A stretch of 64,000 nucleotides of DNA from Pannonibacter phragmitetus DSM 14782 (GTDB taxonomy: Bacteria; Pseudomonadota; Alphaproteobacteria; Rhizobiales; Stappiaceae), in NCBI RefSeq assembly GCF_000382365.1, contig NZ_KB908223.1:94838-158837 (forward strand), in the 5' to 3' direction. Below the pieces are notes generated by a model. That model had not been told where the DNA came from, did no database searches, and saw only the letters and a program-made list of their open reading frames with translations. Below, piece by piece: positions 33,620 through 42,965 of this stretch. Position numbers and translations under genes: made by a program. Each line of letters opens with the position of its first letter. Position 1 is the first letter of the stretch.

Positions 33620-34465
33620 ATGTTTCCCCGTCCCATCCAGCAACTCCCGGCCCCGGCCCGGGCGCTTTACAAGGCGGCCCTGCCGGTTGCGCTCGTTCTG
33701 TGGCTGCTCCCGCTTCTGGGCGTAGCTCTCACCTCGCTGCGCCCCTCCTCCGATCTGGCGTCCGGCAACTATTTCGGCATGCCCTCGTCCATCGCCTTCG
33801 ACAACTATGTCACCATCTTCCAGAACTCGCCCATCGCCGCCTACATCCTCAACAGCTTCAAGGTGACGATCCCCACTGTCATCGGCGCTGTGGCGCTGTC
33901 CTGCATGACGGGCTTTGCGCTCGCCATCTACAATTTCCGCTCCAACCTGCTGGTCTTCTTCCTGTTCGTGGCGGGCAACTTCGTGCCCTTCCAGATCCTC
34001 ATGGTGCCGGTGCGCGACCTGACGCTGCAGATGGGGCTTTACGACACGATCACCGGCCTTGCCCTGTTCCACATCGCCTTCCAGACCGGCTTCTGCACCT
34101 TGTTCATGCGCAACTTCATCAAGGCCCTGCCCTATGAGCTGATCGAGGCGGCGCGGGTGGAGGGCGTGAGCGAAGTGAAAATCTTCTGGTACGTGGTCAT
34201 GCCCCTGATGCGCCCGGCCATTGCCGCCCTGTCGGTGCTGATCTTCACCTTCATCTGGAACGACTATTTCTGGGCCATGGTGCTGACCACCGGCGCCGAC
34301 ACCCAGCCGGTCACCGCCGGACTCAACTCGCTCAACGGCCAGTGGATTGCCGCCTGGCATCTCGTTTCCGCCGGGTCGATCGTCGCCGCCCTGCCGCCCG
34401 TTCTGATGTTCTTCCTGATGCAGAAGCACTTCATCGCCGGCCTGACGCTGGGAGCCGTGAAATGA
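33620..34465 (+). CDS. ABC galactoside importer permease 2
   Basis: A 281-residue MalG-type permease starting MFPRPIQQLPAPARAL. EAA motif IEAARVEGVSEVKIFWYVV and the typical C-terminus LMQKHFIAGLTLGAVK. Its stop overlaps the alpha-galactosidase start (ATGA), tying import to hydrolysis. Confidence 0.92.
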   Translation: MFPRPIQQLPAPARALYKAALPVALVLWLLPLLGVALTSLRPSSDLASGNYFGMPSSIAFDNYVTIFQNSPIAAYILNSFKVTIPTVIGAVALSCMTGFALAIYNFRSNLLVFFLFVAGNFVPFQILMVPVRDLTLQMGLYDTITGLALFHIAFQTGFCTLFMRNFIKALPYELIEAARVEGVSEVKIFWYVVMPLMRPAIAALSVLIFTFIWNDYFWAMVLTTGADTQPVTAGLNSLNGQWIAAWHLVSAGSIVAALPPVLMFFLMQKHFIAGLTLGAVK

Positions 34466-36546
34466 CCGGGAACACCGCACAGCACTGGCGCCTGGACTGC
34501 GCCAACCAGAGCCTTGTCCTCACCTCCTCCGGCGGCGTGCCGGAGGCCATCTACTGGGGCCCGGCCCTGCCGCAGGAGGAGGATCTTGCCGCTCTCGTGG
34601 CTGCAAGCCGCTCAGACCTCACCGGCGGCATGCTGGATGCCCTGCCCCCGCTCAGCCTCTGTCCGGTGCAGGGCAATGATTGGCAGGGCCAGCCGGGCCT
34701 CGTGCTGCGCTCTGCTGAGGGTGAGCTGCTGCAGCCCCGCTTTGCCTTCCATGAGGCCCGACAGAGCGCCGGACGGCTTGAACTGATCTCCACCGCAGCA
34801 GGCCTCACAGTTACCCATGAGATCGAAGCGAAAGAGACCGGCGTTTTCGTGCTGCGCACCCGGCTGGAGTCCCTTGCGCCCGTCCGCGTCGGCTGGCTCG
34901 CCGCGCCCGTGCTGCCAGTGCCGCAAAGCGCAGAGCGGATCCTTGATCCGGCCGGCAAATGGATCGGCGAATTCCGCATGCAGTCCACCCCCTGGACCAC
35001 AGGCATCCGCCAGCGCGAAGCCCGCACCGGCCGTTCGGGGCAGGAACACCCGCCCTATGCGCTGTTCACGGAACCGGGCTGCCGCAACACCTCAGGCGAA
35101 GTCCGCGCCCTGCATTACGCCTGGCCCGGCGGGCACCGCTTTGTGGCCGAAGAGCTTTACGACGGGCGCAGGCAGGTGCAGTTCGGCCATGCCAGCGGGA
35201 GCGAGCGCGAGGCCGGAACCTGCTTTGAAACGGCGGACCTCATCGCCGCCGTCTCCACCTCCGGCCTCAACGGCATAGCCACTCTCTTCCAGCGCGACAT
35301 CCACGACCGGGTGGTGACATGGCCCGATCCGGCCCGCCCCCGGCCCGTGCATTACAATTGCTGGGAAGCCATCTACTTCCGTCACGAGCTGGGCGCCCTG
35401 ACCGAAATCGCCGCCAAGGCGGCCGCCATCGGGGCAGAGCGGTTCGTGCTGGATGACGGCTGGTTCGGCCGGCGCGACGATGACACCACGAGCCTTGGCG
35501 ACTGGACCGTGGACCTGCGCAAGTGGCCGGAGGGCCTGACGCCGCTGATCGAGGCCGTTCACAGACTGGGAATGAGTTTCGGCCTGTGGTTCGAGCCGGA
35601 GATGGTGAGTGAGGACAGCGACCTTTACCGCGCCCATCCGGACTGGATTCTCGGCCCGGCGGACCAGACTCGCGGGCGCAATCAACTGGTGCTGAACATG
35701 GCGCTGGAGCCGGTGCGCGATCACCTGTTCGGTGCGATCTCTGCCCTGCTCTCCACTTACGCCATCGACTACATCAAGTGGGATCACAACCGCCTGCTTC
35801 CCGTGGTGGACGCAGCGCAGGCACGCGGCACACTGGCTCTTCTGGCACGGCTGCGTGCCGCTCATCCGGCGGTCGAGGTCGAAAGCTGCGCCTCCGGCGG
35901 CGGGCGGATTGATGCCGGCATCCTCACCCACACCCAGCGGGTCTGGCTGTCGGACAGCAACGACGCGCTGGAGCGGCTGCGCATCCAGCATGATGCAGCG
36001 CTGTTCCTGCCCGCCTCCGTCACCGGCAGCCATGTGGGCCCGCGCCACTGCCACACCTCTGGCCGGGTTCTGTCCATGAGCCTGCGCGCCCGCGTGGCCG
36101 CCCAGCGCCATATGGGTTTCGAGATGGACCTGCGCGAGCTTGATGCACAAGAAACAGCCGTTCTGACCGCCGTCACCGGCTGGTGGAAGGCCAACCGGGA
36201 CTGGCTGATGCACGCAGACATCCTGCGCCTTGATGCGGCGGACCCGTCCGTCACCGCCGAACTGCAGCTGGCGCGGGACGGCAGCCGCTTCGTGCTGTCC
36301 TCCGGTCAGGCGGCAGCGCCTGCACAGGCCCTGCCCCGCCCGCTGAAGCTGTCCGGGCTGGATCCGGCGGCGCGCTACCGGCTGACGCTGCTCAACCCGG
36401 AAGATGTGCCGCCCCAGTCGCGCGGGGCCTGCGCCCTGAAGCACGGGCCGGTGACGCTCTCCGGGGCCGCGCTGATGCAGCAGGGCATCATGCTGCCCGT
36501 GGCATGGCCGGGCACACTTTTCACGGTGGAAGGAACCCGTCTGTGA
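34462..36546 (+). CDS. GH36 alpha-galactosidase
   Basis: A 694-residue cytosolic enzyme; an N-terminal beta-sandwich (about 1-300) is followed by a TIM barrel and a C-terminal beta domain. RFVLDDGWFGRRDDD introduces the barrel, D441 in YIKWDHNR is the expected nucleophile, and D498 in VWLSDSNDALERL the expected acid/base, with SCASGGGRIDAGIL between. It releases galactose from raffinose-family or melibiose-type sugars imported by the coupled ABC system. No signal peptide. Confidence 0.93.
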   Translation: MTGNTAQHWRLDCANQSLVLTSSGGVPEAIYWGPALPQEEDLAALVAASRSDLTGGMLDALPPLSLCPVQGNDWQGQPGLVLRSAEGELLQPRFAFHEARQSAGRLELISTAAGLTVTHEIEAKETGVFVLRTRLESLAPVRVGWLAAPVLPVPQSAERILDPAGKWIGEFRMQSTPWTTGIRQREARTGRSGQEHPPYALFTEPGCRNTSGEVRALHYAWPGGHRFVAEELYDGRRQVQFGHASGSEREAGTCFETADLIAAVSTSGLNGIATLFQRDIHDRVVTWPDPARPRPVHYNCWEAIYFRHELGALTEIAAKAAAIGAERFVLDDGWFGRRDDDTTSLGDWTVDLRKWPEGLTPLIEAVHRLGMSFGLWFEPEMVSEDSDLYRAHPDWILGPADQTRGRNQLVLNMALEPVRDHLFGAISALLSTYAIDYIKWDHNRLLPVVDAAQARGTLALLARLRAAHPAVEVESCASGGGRIDAGILTHTQRVWLSDSNDALERLRIQHDAALFLPASVTGSHVGPRHCHTSGRVLSMSLRARVAAQRHMGFEMDLRELDAQETAVLTAVTGWWKANRDWLMHADILRLDAADPSVTAELQLARDGSRFVLSSGQAAAPAQALPRPLKLSGLDPAARYRLTLLNPEDVPPQSRGACALKHGPVTLSGAALMQQGIMLPVAWPGTLFTVEGTRL

Positions 36547-36661
36547 GGCTGGACGGCTTGTCCGGCCGGTCTTTCCTTTCGCATAAAGGCATGGACTGAA
36601 ATATCAGAGGCGGTAAGCGCAGCAGCGAAGTCCGCCCGCAGGAACCTGAAGGGGCTACATC

Positions 36662-37432
36662 ATGAACGCACAGCCGGTCTTTCCCGATCTCAAGGGCGCA
36701 TCCGTCTTCATCACCGGTGGCGGCTCCGGCATTGGCGCCAGCCTGACGGAAGCCTTCCTGCGGCAGGGCTGCAAGGTGGCCTTCGTGCAGCGCTCCGATG
36801 CCTCCGGCTTCTGTGACGAGATGGAAGCAAAGACCGGCAGCCGCCCGCTGTTCCTGCCCTGCGACATCACCGACATCGGCGCCCTGAAGGGCGCGATTGC
36901 CAAGGCAGCGGAAGCCCATGGCACGATCACGGTTCTCGTCAACAACGCCGCCAACGACCAGCGCCACAACACGCTGGACGTGACGCCGGAGTACTGGGAC
37001 TGGGCCATGGCCATCAACCTGAAGGCCTATTTCTTCGCAGCACAGGCCGTCATCCCCGGCATGCAGAAGGCTGGCGGCGGTTCGATCATCAACTTCAGCT
37101 CCATCAGCTACATGATGGGCAACGGTGGTTTCCCGGCCTACACCTCCGCAAACTCCGCCATCAACGGCCTGACCCGCAGCCTTGCCCGCGATTTCGGCCC
37201 CGACCGCATCCGCGTCAACGCGCTTGCTCCCGGCTGGGTGCTGACGCAGAAGCAGAAGGACCTCTGGGTAACGCCCGAAGCCCTTGCAGGCCACGTGGAG
37301 CGCCAGTGCCTGAAGGACACGCTGGAGCCGGAAGACATCACCGGCGGCTGCCTGTTCCTGGCCTCTTCCGCCTCGAAGATGATGACCGGGCAGGCGCTGG
37401 TCATCGACGGCGGCGTGGTGGTGACGGGATGA
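36662..37432 (+). CDS. SDR-family dehydrogenase, probable D-galactose 1-dehydrogenase
   Basis: A 256-residue Rossmann protein with the TGGGSGIG cofactor loop at 18-25, NNAA near 96-99, and the catalytic Ser in INFSSISY. The family's YxxxK reads YTSAN here, so the usual catalytic Lys is Asn. Position between alpha-galactosidase and dgoK/dgoA argues for oxidation of galactose (or another aldose) to its lactone, the first De Ley-Doudoroff step, as done by related rhizobial SDR galactose dehydrogenases. 115 bp after the alpha-galactosidase; overlaps the kinase gene by four bases. Confidence 0.78.
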   Translation: MNAQPVFPDLKGASVFITGGGSGIGASLTEAFLRQGCKVAFVQRSDASGFCDEMEAKTGSRPLFLPCDITDIGALKGAIAKAAEAHGTITVLVNNAANDQRHNTLDVTPEYWDWAMAINLKAYFFAAQAVIPGMQKAGGGSIINFSSISYMMGNGGFPAYTSANSAINGLTRSLARDFGPDRIRVNALAPGWVLTQKQKDLWVTPEALAGHVERQCLKDTLEPEDITGGCLFLASSASKMMTGQALVIDGGVVVTG

Positions 37433-38346
37433 GCGCGCCGCTCTCTCCCGAATGGATTGCCGCCGACTGGGGCACCACGCATCTGCGCGTCTTTGCGATG
37501 GAGGGGAGCCGCGTTCTGGCGCAGGCCTCCTCGCCCAAGGGCATGGCAAGTCTTGCAAGAGACGAATTCGAGGGCGCGCTGCTGGAACTGATCGCCGATT
37601 GGCTGCCAGTGGGGCGCAAGACGCTGGTGATTGCCTGCGGCATGGTGGGCAGCCGTCAGGGCTGGGTGGAAGCGCCCTATGCCGCAGTGCCCTGCCCGCC
37701 GCTGCAGGCCAGCGCCATGGTTGAAGCCCCCGTTTCTGATCCACGCCTGTCGGTCTGGATCATTCCGGGCCTCAGCCAGACCATGCCTGCCGACGTGATG
37801 CGCGGCGAGGAAACCCAGATCGCCGGTTTCCTCGCCGGCAATCCCGGCTTTTCCGGCACGCTCTGCCTGCCCGGCACCCACAGCAAATGGGTGCAGATCG
37901 AGCGCGGCACGGTCACGTCCTTCAGCACTTTCATGACGGGCGAACTCTTCGCGCTTCTGTCCAAATCCTCCGTACTGCGCCATGGCATGGCCGATGACGG
38001 CTGGGATGCGGCGGCCTTTTCAGGCGGCGTGACGGCCAGCCTTGCCCGGCCGGACATGCTGGCTGCTGCCTTCTTTTCCCTGCGGGCAGAGGGACTGCTG
38101 CATGGGCTTGTGGCAGCCTCCGCCCGTGCGCGCTTGTCCGGCCTCATCATCGGCGCGGAGATCGCAGCGGTGCGGCAGGACGTCTCAGGAGACGTCACGC
38201 TGATCGGCGCCCCGGCGCTTTCGGCGCACTATCTGGCGGCGCTGAAACTGGCGGGCCTTGACGGACGCACAACGGCGGGCGAAAGCCTGACACTGGCTGG
38301 ACTTGGGCTTGCGCGCCGGGTCCTCACAGAAAACCAGAAAGGCTGA
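37429..38346 (+). CDS. dgoK: 2-dehydro-3-deoxygalactonokinase
   Basis: A 305-residue DgoK-family kinase beginning MSAPLSPEWIAADWGTTHLRVFAM, where ADWGTT is the ATP-binding loop. CGMVGSRQGWVEAPY, RGEETQIAGFL and LPGTHSKWVQIERG, with FMTGELFALL, are family signatures. It phosphorylates 2-keto-3-deoxygalactonate with ATP. Overlaps the SDR gene (ATGA) and lies three bases before dgoA. Confidence 0.93.
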   Translation: MSAPLSPEWIAADWGTTHLRVFAMEGSRVLAQASSPKGMASLARDEFEGALLELIADWLPVGRKTLVIACGMVGSRQGWVEAPYAAVPCPPLQASAMVEAPVSDPRLSVWIIPGLSQTMPADVMRGEETQIAGFLAGNPGFSGTLCLPGTHSKWVQIERGTVTSFSTFMTGELFALLSKSSVLRHGMADDGWDAAAFSGGVTASLARPDMLAAAFFSLRAEGLLHGLVAASARARLSGLIIGAEIAAVRQDVSGDVTLIGAPALSAHYLAALKLAGLDGRTTAGESLTLAGLGLARRVLTENQKG

Positions 38347-38349
38347 CTG

Positions 38350-38961
38350 ATGCGTCCTTTGATTGCCATTCTGCGCGGTATCACTCCCGCCGAAGCCCTG
38401 CCGGTGTGCGAGCGCCTGATCGCCGCCGGTTTCACCCGCATCGAGGTGCCGCTCAACTCGCCCGATCCCTTCACCAGCATCGCCGCCATGGTGCGCGAGT
38501 TCGGCGACAGCGCCATCATCGGCGCAGGCACCGTGCTGACGGTGGAGGACGTGATGAAGCTTTCCGACACCGGCGCCCGCATGGCCGTGTCGCCGAACTG
38601 CGATCCGTCCGTCATCCGCGCCACCAAGATTGCCCGCATGCAGTCCTTCCCCGGCGTGATGACCCCGACCGAGTGTTTCGCCGCCCTGCAGGCGGGCGCC
38701 GACGGGTTGAAGCTCTTCCCGGCCGGTCTTCTGGGCTCTGAAGGCGTCAAGGCCATCCGCGCCGTGCTGCCCAAGGAAACCCGGCTTTATGCGGTGGGCG
38801 GCGCCGGGCCGGACAATTTTGCCGATTGGCTGAAGGTGGGCGTTGATGGCTTCGGCATCGGCACTGCACTCTACGTGCCGGGGCTGACGGTCGGAGACGT
38901 TGAAACTCGCGCCCGCGCCATGGTGCAGGCCTTCGACATTGCCAAGGGAGGCGCAAGATGA
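38350..38961 (+). CDS. dgoA: 2-dehydro-3-deoxy-6-phosphogalactonate aldolase
   Basis: A 203-residue class I KDPG/KDPGal aldolase. The first strand has [19 protein letters not shown], the Glu of [11 protein letters not shown] is catalytic, and the Schiff-base Lys lies in DGLKLFPA (about residue 120). It splits the phosphorylated keto-deoxy sugar into pyruvate and glyceraldehyde-3-P. It overlaps the lactonase gene by four bases. Confidence 0.93.
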   Translation: MRPLIAILRGITPAEALPVCERLIAAGFTRIEVPLNSPDPFTSIAAMVREFGDSAIIGAGTVLTVEDVMKLSDTGARMAVSPNCDPSVIRATKIARMQSFPGVMTPTECFAALQAGADGLKLFPAGLLGSEGVKAIRAVLPKETRLYAVGGAGPDNFADWLKVGVDGFGIGTALYVPGLTVGDVETRARAMVQAFDIAKGGAR

Positions 38962-39842
38962 GCGCTGCTGCTTCCTCCGTCTTTGATGCCACCGTCTTTG
39001 ATGCCACTGTCTGCGAACTGGGCGAAGGCCCGCTGTGGCACCCGCTGCGCCGCCAGCTGTTCTGGTTTGACATCGTCAACAAGAGCCTTCTGACCCAGGA
39101 AAACGATCACACCCGCATCTACCGTTTCGAGACGCTGGTGTCGGCGGCTGCATGGGTGGATGAGCGCAAGCTGCTGATCGCCAGCGACCGGGAGCTGTTC
39201 TCCTTCGACGTGGAAACGGGTGCAGCCCGCACGGTCTGCGCGCTGGAAGCGGACAATCCGGCCACCCGCTCCAACGATGGCCGCGCCGACCCCTATGGCG
39301 GCTTCTGGATCGGCACCATGGGCAAGAACGCCGAAAAGGATGCCGGCGCGATCTACCGCTGGTACCGGGGTGCAATGCGCAAGCTGTTTGCGCCCATCAC
39401 CATTTCCAATTCCATCGCTTTTGCCCCGGATGGCGAGACGGCCTTCTTCTCCGACACGGTCACCGGCCGTGTCATGCGCGTGGCGCTGGATGAAGCCGGC
39501 TGGCCGAAGGGCGAGCCGGAGGTCTTCCTCGACCGGACCTCCGAAGGCCGCAATCCGGACGGGGCCGTGGTGGACGAAAGCGGTCTTCTGTGGCTGGCGG
39601 AATGGGGCTCGTCCCGCGTTGCCGCCTATGCGCCGGACGGCAGTTTCGTACGGGCCATCACGTTTGATGCGCCCCATACCAGCTGCCCGGCCTTTGGCGG
39701 GGATGACCTTGGCACCTTGTTCTGCACCAGCGCCCGTCAGGGCCTCGGCGCCAGTGCAAGGGCTGCAAAGCCGCTTTCCGGCATGACCTTTGCCGCCGCC
39801 AGCGGGGCGCGCGGCCAGAAAGAGCATCGAGTGAACCTGTGA
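38958..39842 (+). CDS. SMP-30/gluconolactonase-type sugar lactonase
   Basis: A 294-residue six-bladed beta-propeller of the SMP-30/Gnl/LRE family. The metal-binding Glu is in [11 protein letters not shown] (near 20), further ligands are the Asn of [18 protein letters not shown] and the Asp of [18 protein letters not shown]. The first residues contain a short near-repeat ([10 protein letters not shown]). In context it opens galactono-lactone made by the SDR enzyme. Overlaps both neighbours by four bases. Confidence 0.9.
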   Translation: MSAAASSVFDATVFDATVCELGEGPLWHPLRRQLFWFDIVNKSLLTQENDHTRIYRFETLVSAAAWVDERKLLIASDRELFSFDVETGAARTVCALEADNPATRSNDGRADPYGGFWIGTMGKNAEKDAGAIYRWYRGAMRKLFAPITISNSIAFAPDGETAFFSDTVTGRVMRVALDEAGWPKGEPEVFLDRTSEGRNPDGAVVDESGLLWLAEWGSSRVAAYAPDGSFVRAITFDAPHTSCPAFGGDDLGTLFCTSARQGLGASARAAKPLSGMTFAAASGARGQKEHRVNL

Positions 39843-41752
39843 CCGACCGTACCCGCGCCCTTGGCGTCTGCTACTATCCGGAACACTGGCCCGCTGCCCA
39901 GTGGGCCGAAGATGCGGCCCGCATGAAGGAAATCGGCCTCACCTATGTGCGCATCGGCGAATTCGCCTGGGCGCGCATCGAGGCCGAGCCCGGCGCGCTG
40001 GACTGGGCCTGGCTGGACGAGGCCATTGAAGTTCTGGGCAAGGCAGGCCTCAAGGTGGTGCTGGGTACGCCGACCGCAACGCCGCCGCGCTGGGTGCTGA
40101 ACCGCCATCCGGACATGATCGCGCTGGATGCGCAAGGCCGTCCGCGCGGCTTCGGCTCGCGCCGCCATTACTGCTTCTCCCATGAGGGCTACCGGCAGGA
40201 ATGCGCCCGCATCGTCACGCTGATGGCCGAACGCTATGGCCGCAACGAACATGTGGCCGCCTGGCAGACCGACAACGAATACGGCTGCCACGACACGATC
40301 CTCAGCTATTCCACCGCTGCCCGTGATGCCTTCCGCAATTGGCTGGCGCGCAAATATCAGTCGCCGCAGGCGCTGAACCGGGCCTGGGGCAACGTGTTCT
40401 GGTCGATGGACTATGCGGGCTTTGAGGAAATCGAGCTGCCGAACCTGACCGTGACCGAGCCGAACCCGGCCCATGTCATGGACTTCCGCCGTTTCTCTTC
40501 CGATCAGGTTGTCAGCTTCAACCGGCTGCAGACGGACATCATCCGCCGCCACTCCGATGCCCCCATCGCCCATAACTACATGGGCCGCATCGTCGAATTC
40601 GATCATTTCGCCGTGGGCGCAGATCTCGATATCGCCAGCTGGGATGCCTATCCGATCGGCTTCCTGTCCGACCGGCTGGAAGCAAGCCCCGAGCACAAGC
40701 GCCGCTATCTCCGTCAGGGTGACCCGGACTTTCAGGCCTTCCATCACGATCTCTACCGCGCCGTCGGCAAGGGCCGCTGGTGGATCATGGAGCAGCAGCC
40801 CGGCCCGGTGAACTGGGCGCCCTATAACCCCGACCCGCTGCCGGGCATGGCACGGCTCTGGGCCTGGGAGGCCTTCGCCCATGGGGCGGAAGCGGTGTGC
40901 TATTTCCGCTGGCGGCAGGCCCCTTTCGCACAGGAGCAGATGCACGCCGGCCTGCTGCGCCCCGACAGTGCCGCCGCCCCCGCCTATCATGAGGCAGCGC
41001 AGGTCGCAGAGGAACTGAAGGCCCTGCCCGTCACTGCCGTGGCGAAAGCGAAAGTTGCGCTCGTCTTCGACTACGAAAGCGCCTGGGCCTGGACCATCCA
41101 GCCGCAGGGCAAGGATTTCGATTACTTCGCCCTGCTGTTCCATGTCTACAAGGGCCTGCGCCGTCTCGGCCTTTCCGTCGATATCCTGCCGCCCACGGCG
41201 CAGGATTTCAGCGGCTACAGTCTTGTGCTGGTGCCTGGGCTTTTCACTCTAACGGAAGCGCTGAAGACCGCGCTCACCGCTTCAGGTGCCGCCGTGATCG
41301 CCGGGCCGCGCCTCAATTCCAAGACGCCCGACTTCACCATTCCCGTGCCGCTTCCGCCCGCCCTGCCGGGGCTGGACTGCCTCGTGGCACGCGTCGAAAG
41401 CCTGCCGCCCACGGCACCCGTGCCGCTTGTCGCGGGCGGTGCCTTCACCGGCTGGCGCGAGGTGCTGGAAGGCACTGCCGAGGTGGTGGAAGAAGCCGTG
41501 GACGGCACGCCTGCCGCGATGCGCGCGGGCAATTTCACCTATCTCGGCGGCTGGCCGGACGAGGAAGCCCTCGACCGCATCCTGCGCAGCGCCGTCATTG
41601 ATGCCGGGCTGAAGGTCACGGACATGCCGGAAGGCATCCGCCAGCGCGACACGGCCACGCACCGCTTCCTCTTCAACTACGGCCCTGAACCGGTCCACTT
41701 CGCCGGCCACCACATTCCGGCAGCCGGTGCGGTCTGGATGCCGCTTGGGTAA
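39839..41752 (+). CDS. GH42 beta-galactosidase
   Basis: A 637-residue cytosolic enzyme with a GTG start overlapping the lactonase stop. The family opening LGVCYYPEHWP is present; acid/base E147 lies in WQTDNEYGCHD and nucleophile E318 in WWIMEQQPGPVNW. TIM barrel (1-370), trimerisation domain (380-570) and small C-terminal beta domain. It completes the operon's ability to take galactose from either alpha- or beta-galactosides, and is its last gene. Confidence 0.93.
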   Translation: MTDRTRALGVCYYPEHWPAAQWAEDAARMKEIGLTYVRIGEFAWARIEAEPGALDWAWLDEAIEVLGKAGLKVVLGTPTATPPRWVLNRHPDMIALDAQGRPRGFGSRRHYCFSHEGYRQECARIVTLMAERYGRNEHVAAWQTDNEYGCHDTILSYSTAARDAFRNWLARKYQSPQALNRAWGNVFWSMDYAGFEEIELPNLTVTEPNPAHVMDFRRFSSDQVVSFNRLQTDIIRRHSDAPIAHNYMGRIVEFDHFAVGADLDIASWDAYPIGFLSDRLEASPEHKRRYLRQGDPDFQAFHHDLYRAVGKGRWWIMEQQPGPVNWAPYNPDPLPGMARLWAWEAFAHGAEAVCYFRWRQAPFAQEQMHAGLLRPDSAAAPAYHEAAQVAEELKALPVTAVAKAKVALVFDYESAWAWTIQPQGKDFDYFALLFHVYKGLRRLGLSVDILPPTAQDFSGYSLVLVPGLFTLTEALKTALTASGAAVIAGPRLNSKTPDFTIPVPLPPALPGLDCLVARVESLPPTAPVPLVAGGAFTGWREVLEGTAEVVEEAVDGTPAAMRAGNFTYLGGWPDEEALDRILRSAVIDAGLKVTDMPEGIRQRDTATHRFLFNYGPEPVHFAGHHIPAAGAVWMPLG

Positions 41753-42144
41753 GACAAAGACCCTGCCGAGAACCTTCGGCGGGGCGATCATTCTGTTTGA
41801 AAATCTGTCTTCTGGTTGTGTGGCGGCCGGCGCGGGGCTGCCAATCCGAGGAGGCCACTCATCGGGCAGACACCGCGCCGGCCATGCCCCACGGACCCAG
41901 GAGATGCGGCGGACCCAGGCGTCCCGTAGGGTATTCAGATCAATGACTTGAAACATGTGCCCTGCTTTCCGCAGGTGCCCTTTAAATACAGGAATTACAG
42001 TAGCGAATCGGCATGGGAAATCAATCAGCGCAGCTGCCGCACCAATGAAATCGTAAAAAGTTAGTAAACTTGTAACCTTAATTCACGCGCCAGCCCTTGC
42101 GGAAGCCCTTGAGCCTCCGCAGCAGCCGCAGAAAGGCGTGAGGA
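41753..42144. other. Intergenic region without a supported gene
   Basis: 392 bp between convergent GH42 (plus) and divK (minus). Near 41770-41790 a hairpin (CCCTGCCGA with TTCGGCGGGG) may end the galactoside transcript, though no T-run follows. GGACCCAGG occurs twice 18 bp apart near 41893-41921. The last 150 bp are AT-rich. A minus-strand open frame starting at 41956 reaches into GH42 antisense and is not convincing. Confidence 0.5.
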
Positions 42145-42516
42145 TCACGCCTCTCCGAGATAGGAGCGCACCGTCTCCAGGAACTTGGACACGGAGATCG
42201 GCTTGGAGATGTAGGCCTCGCAGCCCCCCTGCCGGATACGCTCTTCATCGCCCTTCATGGCGAAGGCGGTGACGGCGATGACCGGGATGGTGCACAGGTC
42301 GTCGTCTTCCTTGATCCATTTGGTCACTTCCAGCCCCGACACTTCGGGCAGCTGGATATCCATGAGGATCAGGTCCGGCCGGTACTTGCGGGCCAGCTCC
42401 AGCGCTTCAATGCCGGTGCGGGTCTGCAGCGTGCCATAGCCATGTGCTTCCAGAAGGTCGTGAAACAGCTTCATGTTGAGTTCGTTGTCTTCAACGATCA
42501 GCACGGTCTTGGACAT
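42145..42516 (-). CDS. divK: Single-domain response regulator DivK
   Basis: A 123-residue receiver domain without output domain. [20 protein letters not shown] gives the acidic pair E9/D10, phosphorylated D53 lies in [12 protein letters not shown], and the switch Thr and Lys are in [14 protein letters not shown] and YISKPIS. Length and sequence match DivK, which in Alphaproteobacteria controls the CtrA pathway through DivJ/PleC-type kinases. The start follows the family; the longer frame to 42582 is a shadow. No pleD follows, unlike in many relatives. Confidence 0.92.
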   Translation of the reverse strand: MSKTVLIVEDNELNMKLFHDLLEAHGYGTLQTRTGIEALELARKYRPDLILMDIQLPEVSGLEVTKWIKEDDDLCTIPVIAVTAFAMKGDEERIRQGGCEAYISKPISVSKFLETVRSYLGEA

Positions 42517-42664
42517 GCAAAACAGCCTTCGCCGGTCACGGCACGGAGGGAAACGGCAACAGGAGAGATGACGGCGCAGCACCGATTGGCTGGCGTCTCT
42601 CCCCTGCCCGCATTACTTAAGAACAAATGGTAGCGCGGATTCGTTTCGGAAAGGCAAAAATGCA

Positions 42665-42958
42665 ATGGCAATTCCTGAGTCTCGGAGCATGAGCTTTGAA
42701 AAAGCAGAAGAAATGGCCCTGGACGCGCTTTTGCACCTGACGCGCGACCCGGAATTGACGGGCCGGTTCCTTGCGCTCTCCGGTATCGGGCCGGAATCGA
42801 TTCGCTCTGCGGCTGCGGAGCCCGGATTTCTGGCAGGTGTTCTTGAGTTTTTCATGACCGATGAGCCGCTGCTTCTGGCCTATTGCGAGAATTCCGGCGT
42901 CCGCCCCACCATGATCGCCGCCGCCCGCTATGTGCTGGCCGGTGATCCGGACGCCTGA
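42665..42958 (+). CDS. DUF3572 family protein
   Basis: A 97-residue helical protein, with AEEMALDALLHLTRDPELTGRFLALSG typical of DUF3572, a small family restricted to Alphaproteobacteria. Its position divergent from divK is conserved in Hyphomicrobiales. Function unknown. An ATG at 42689 is a possible alternative start. The next gene starts seven bases after the stop. Confidence 0.85.
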   Translation: MAIPESRSMSFEKAEEMALDALLHLTRDPELTGRFLALSGIGPESIRSAAAEPGFLAGVLEFFMTDEPLLLAYCENSGVRPTMIAAARYVLAGDPDA

Positions 42959-42965
42959 GCGCACC

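Noticed and set aside
41282..41956. Minus-strand frame starting MFQVIDLNTLRDAW
   Set aside because: Only the first third lies outside GH42; no good ribosome site, and codon use does not look coding. Kept as non-coding.
42050..42095. Possible CtrA box near divK
   Set aside because: TTAGTAAACTTGTAACCTTAA is AT-rich but does not fit TTAA-N7-TTAA, and it lies downstream of divK.
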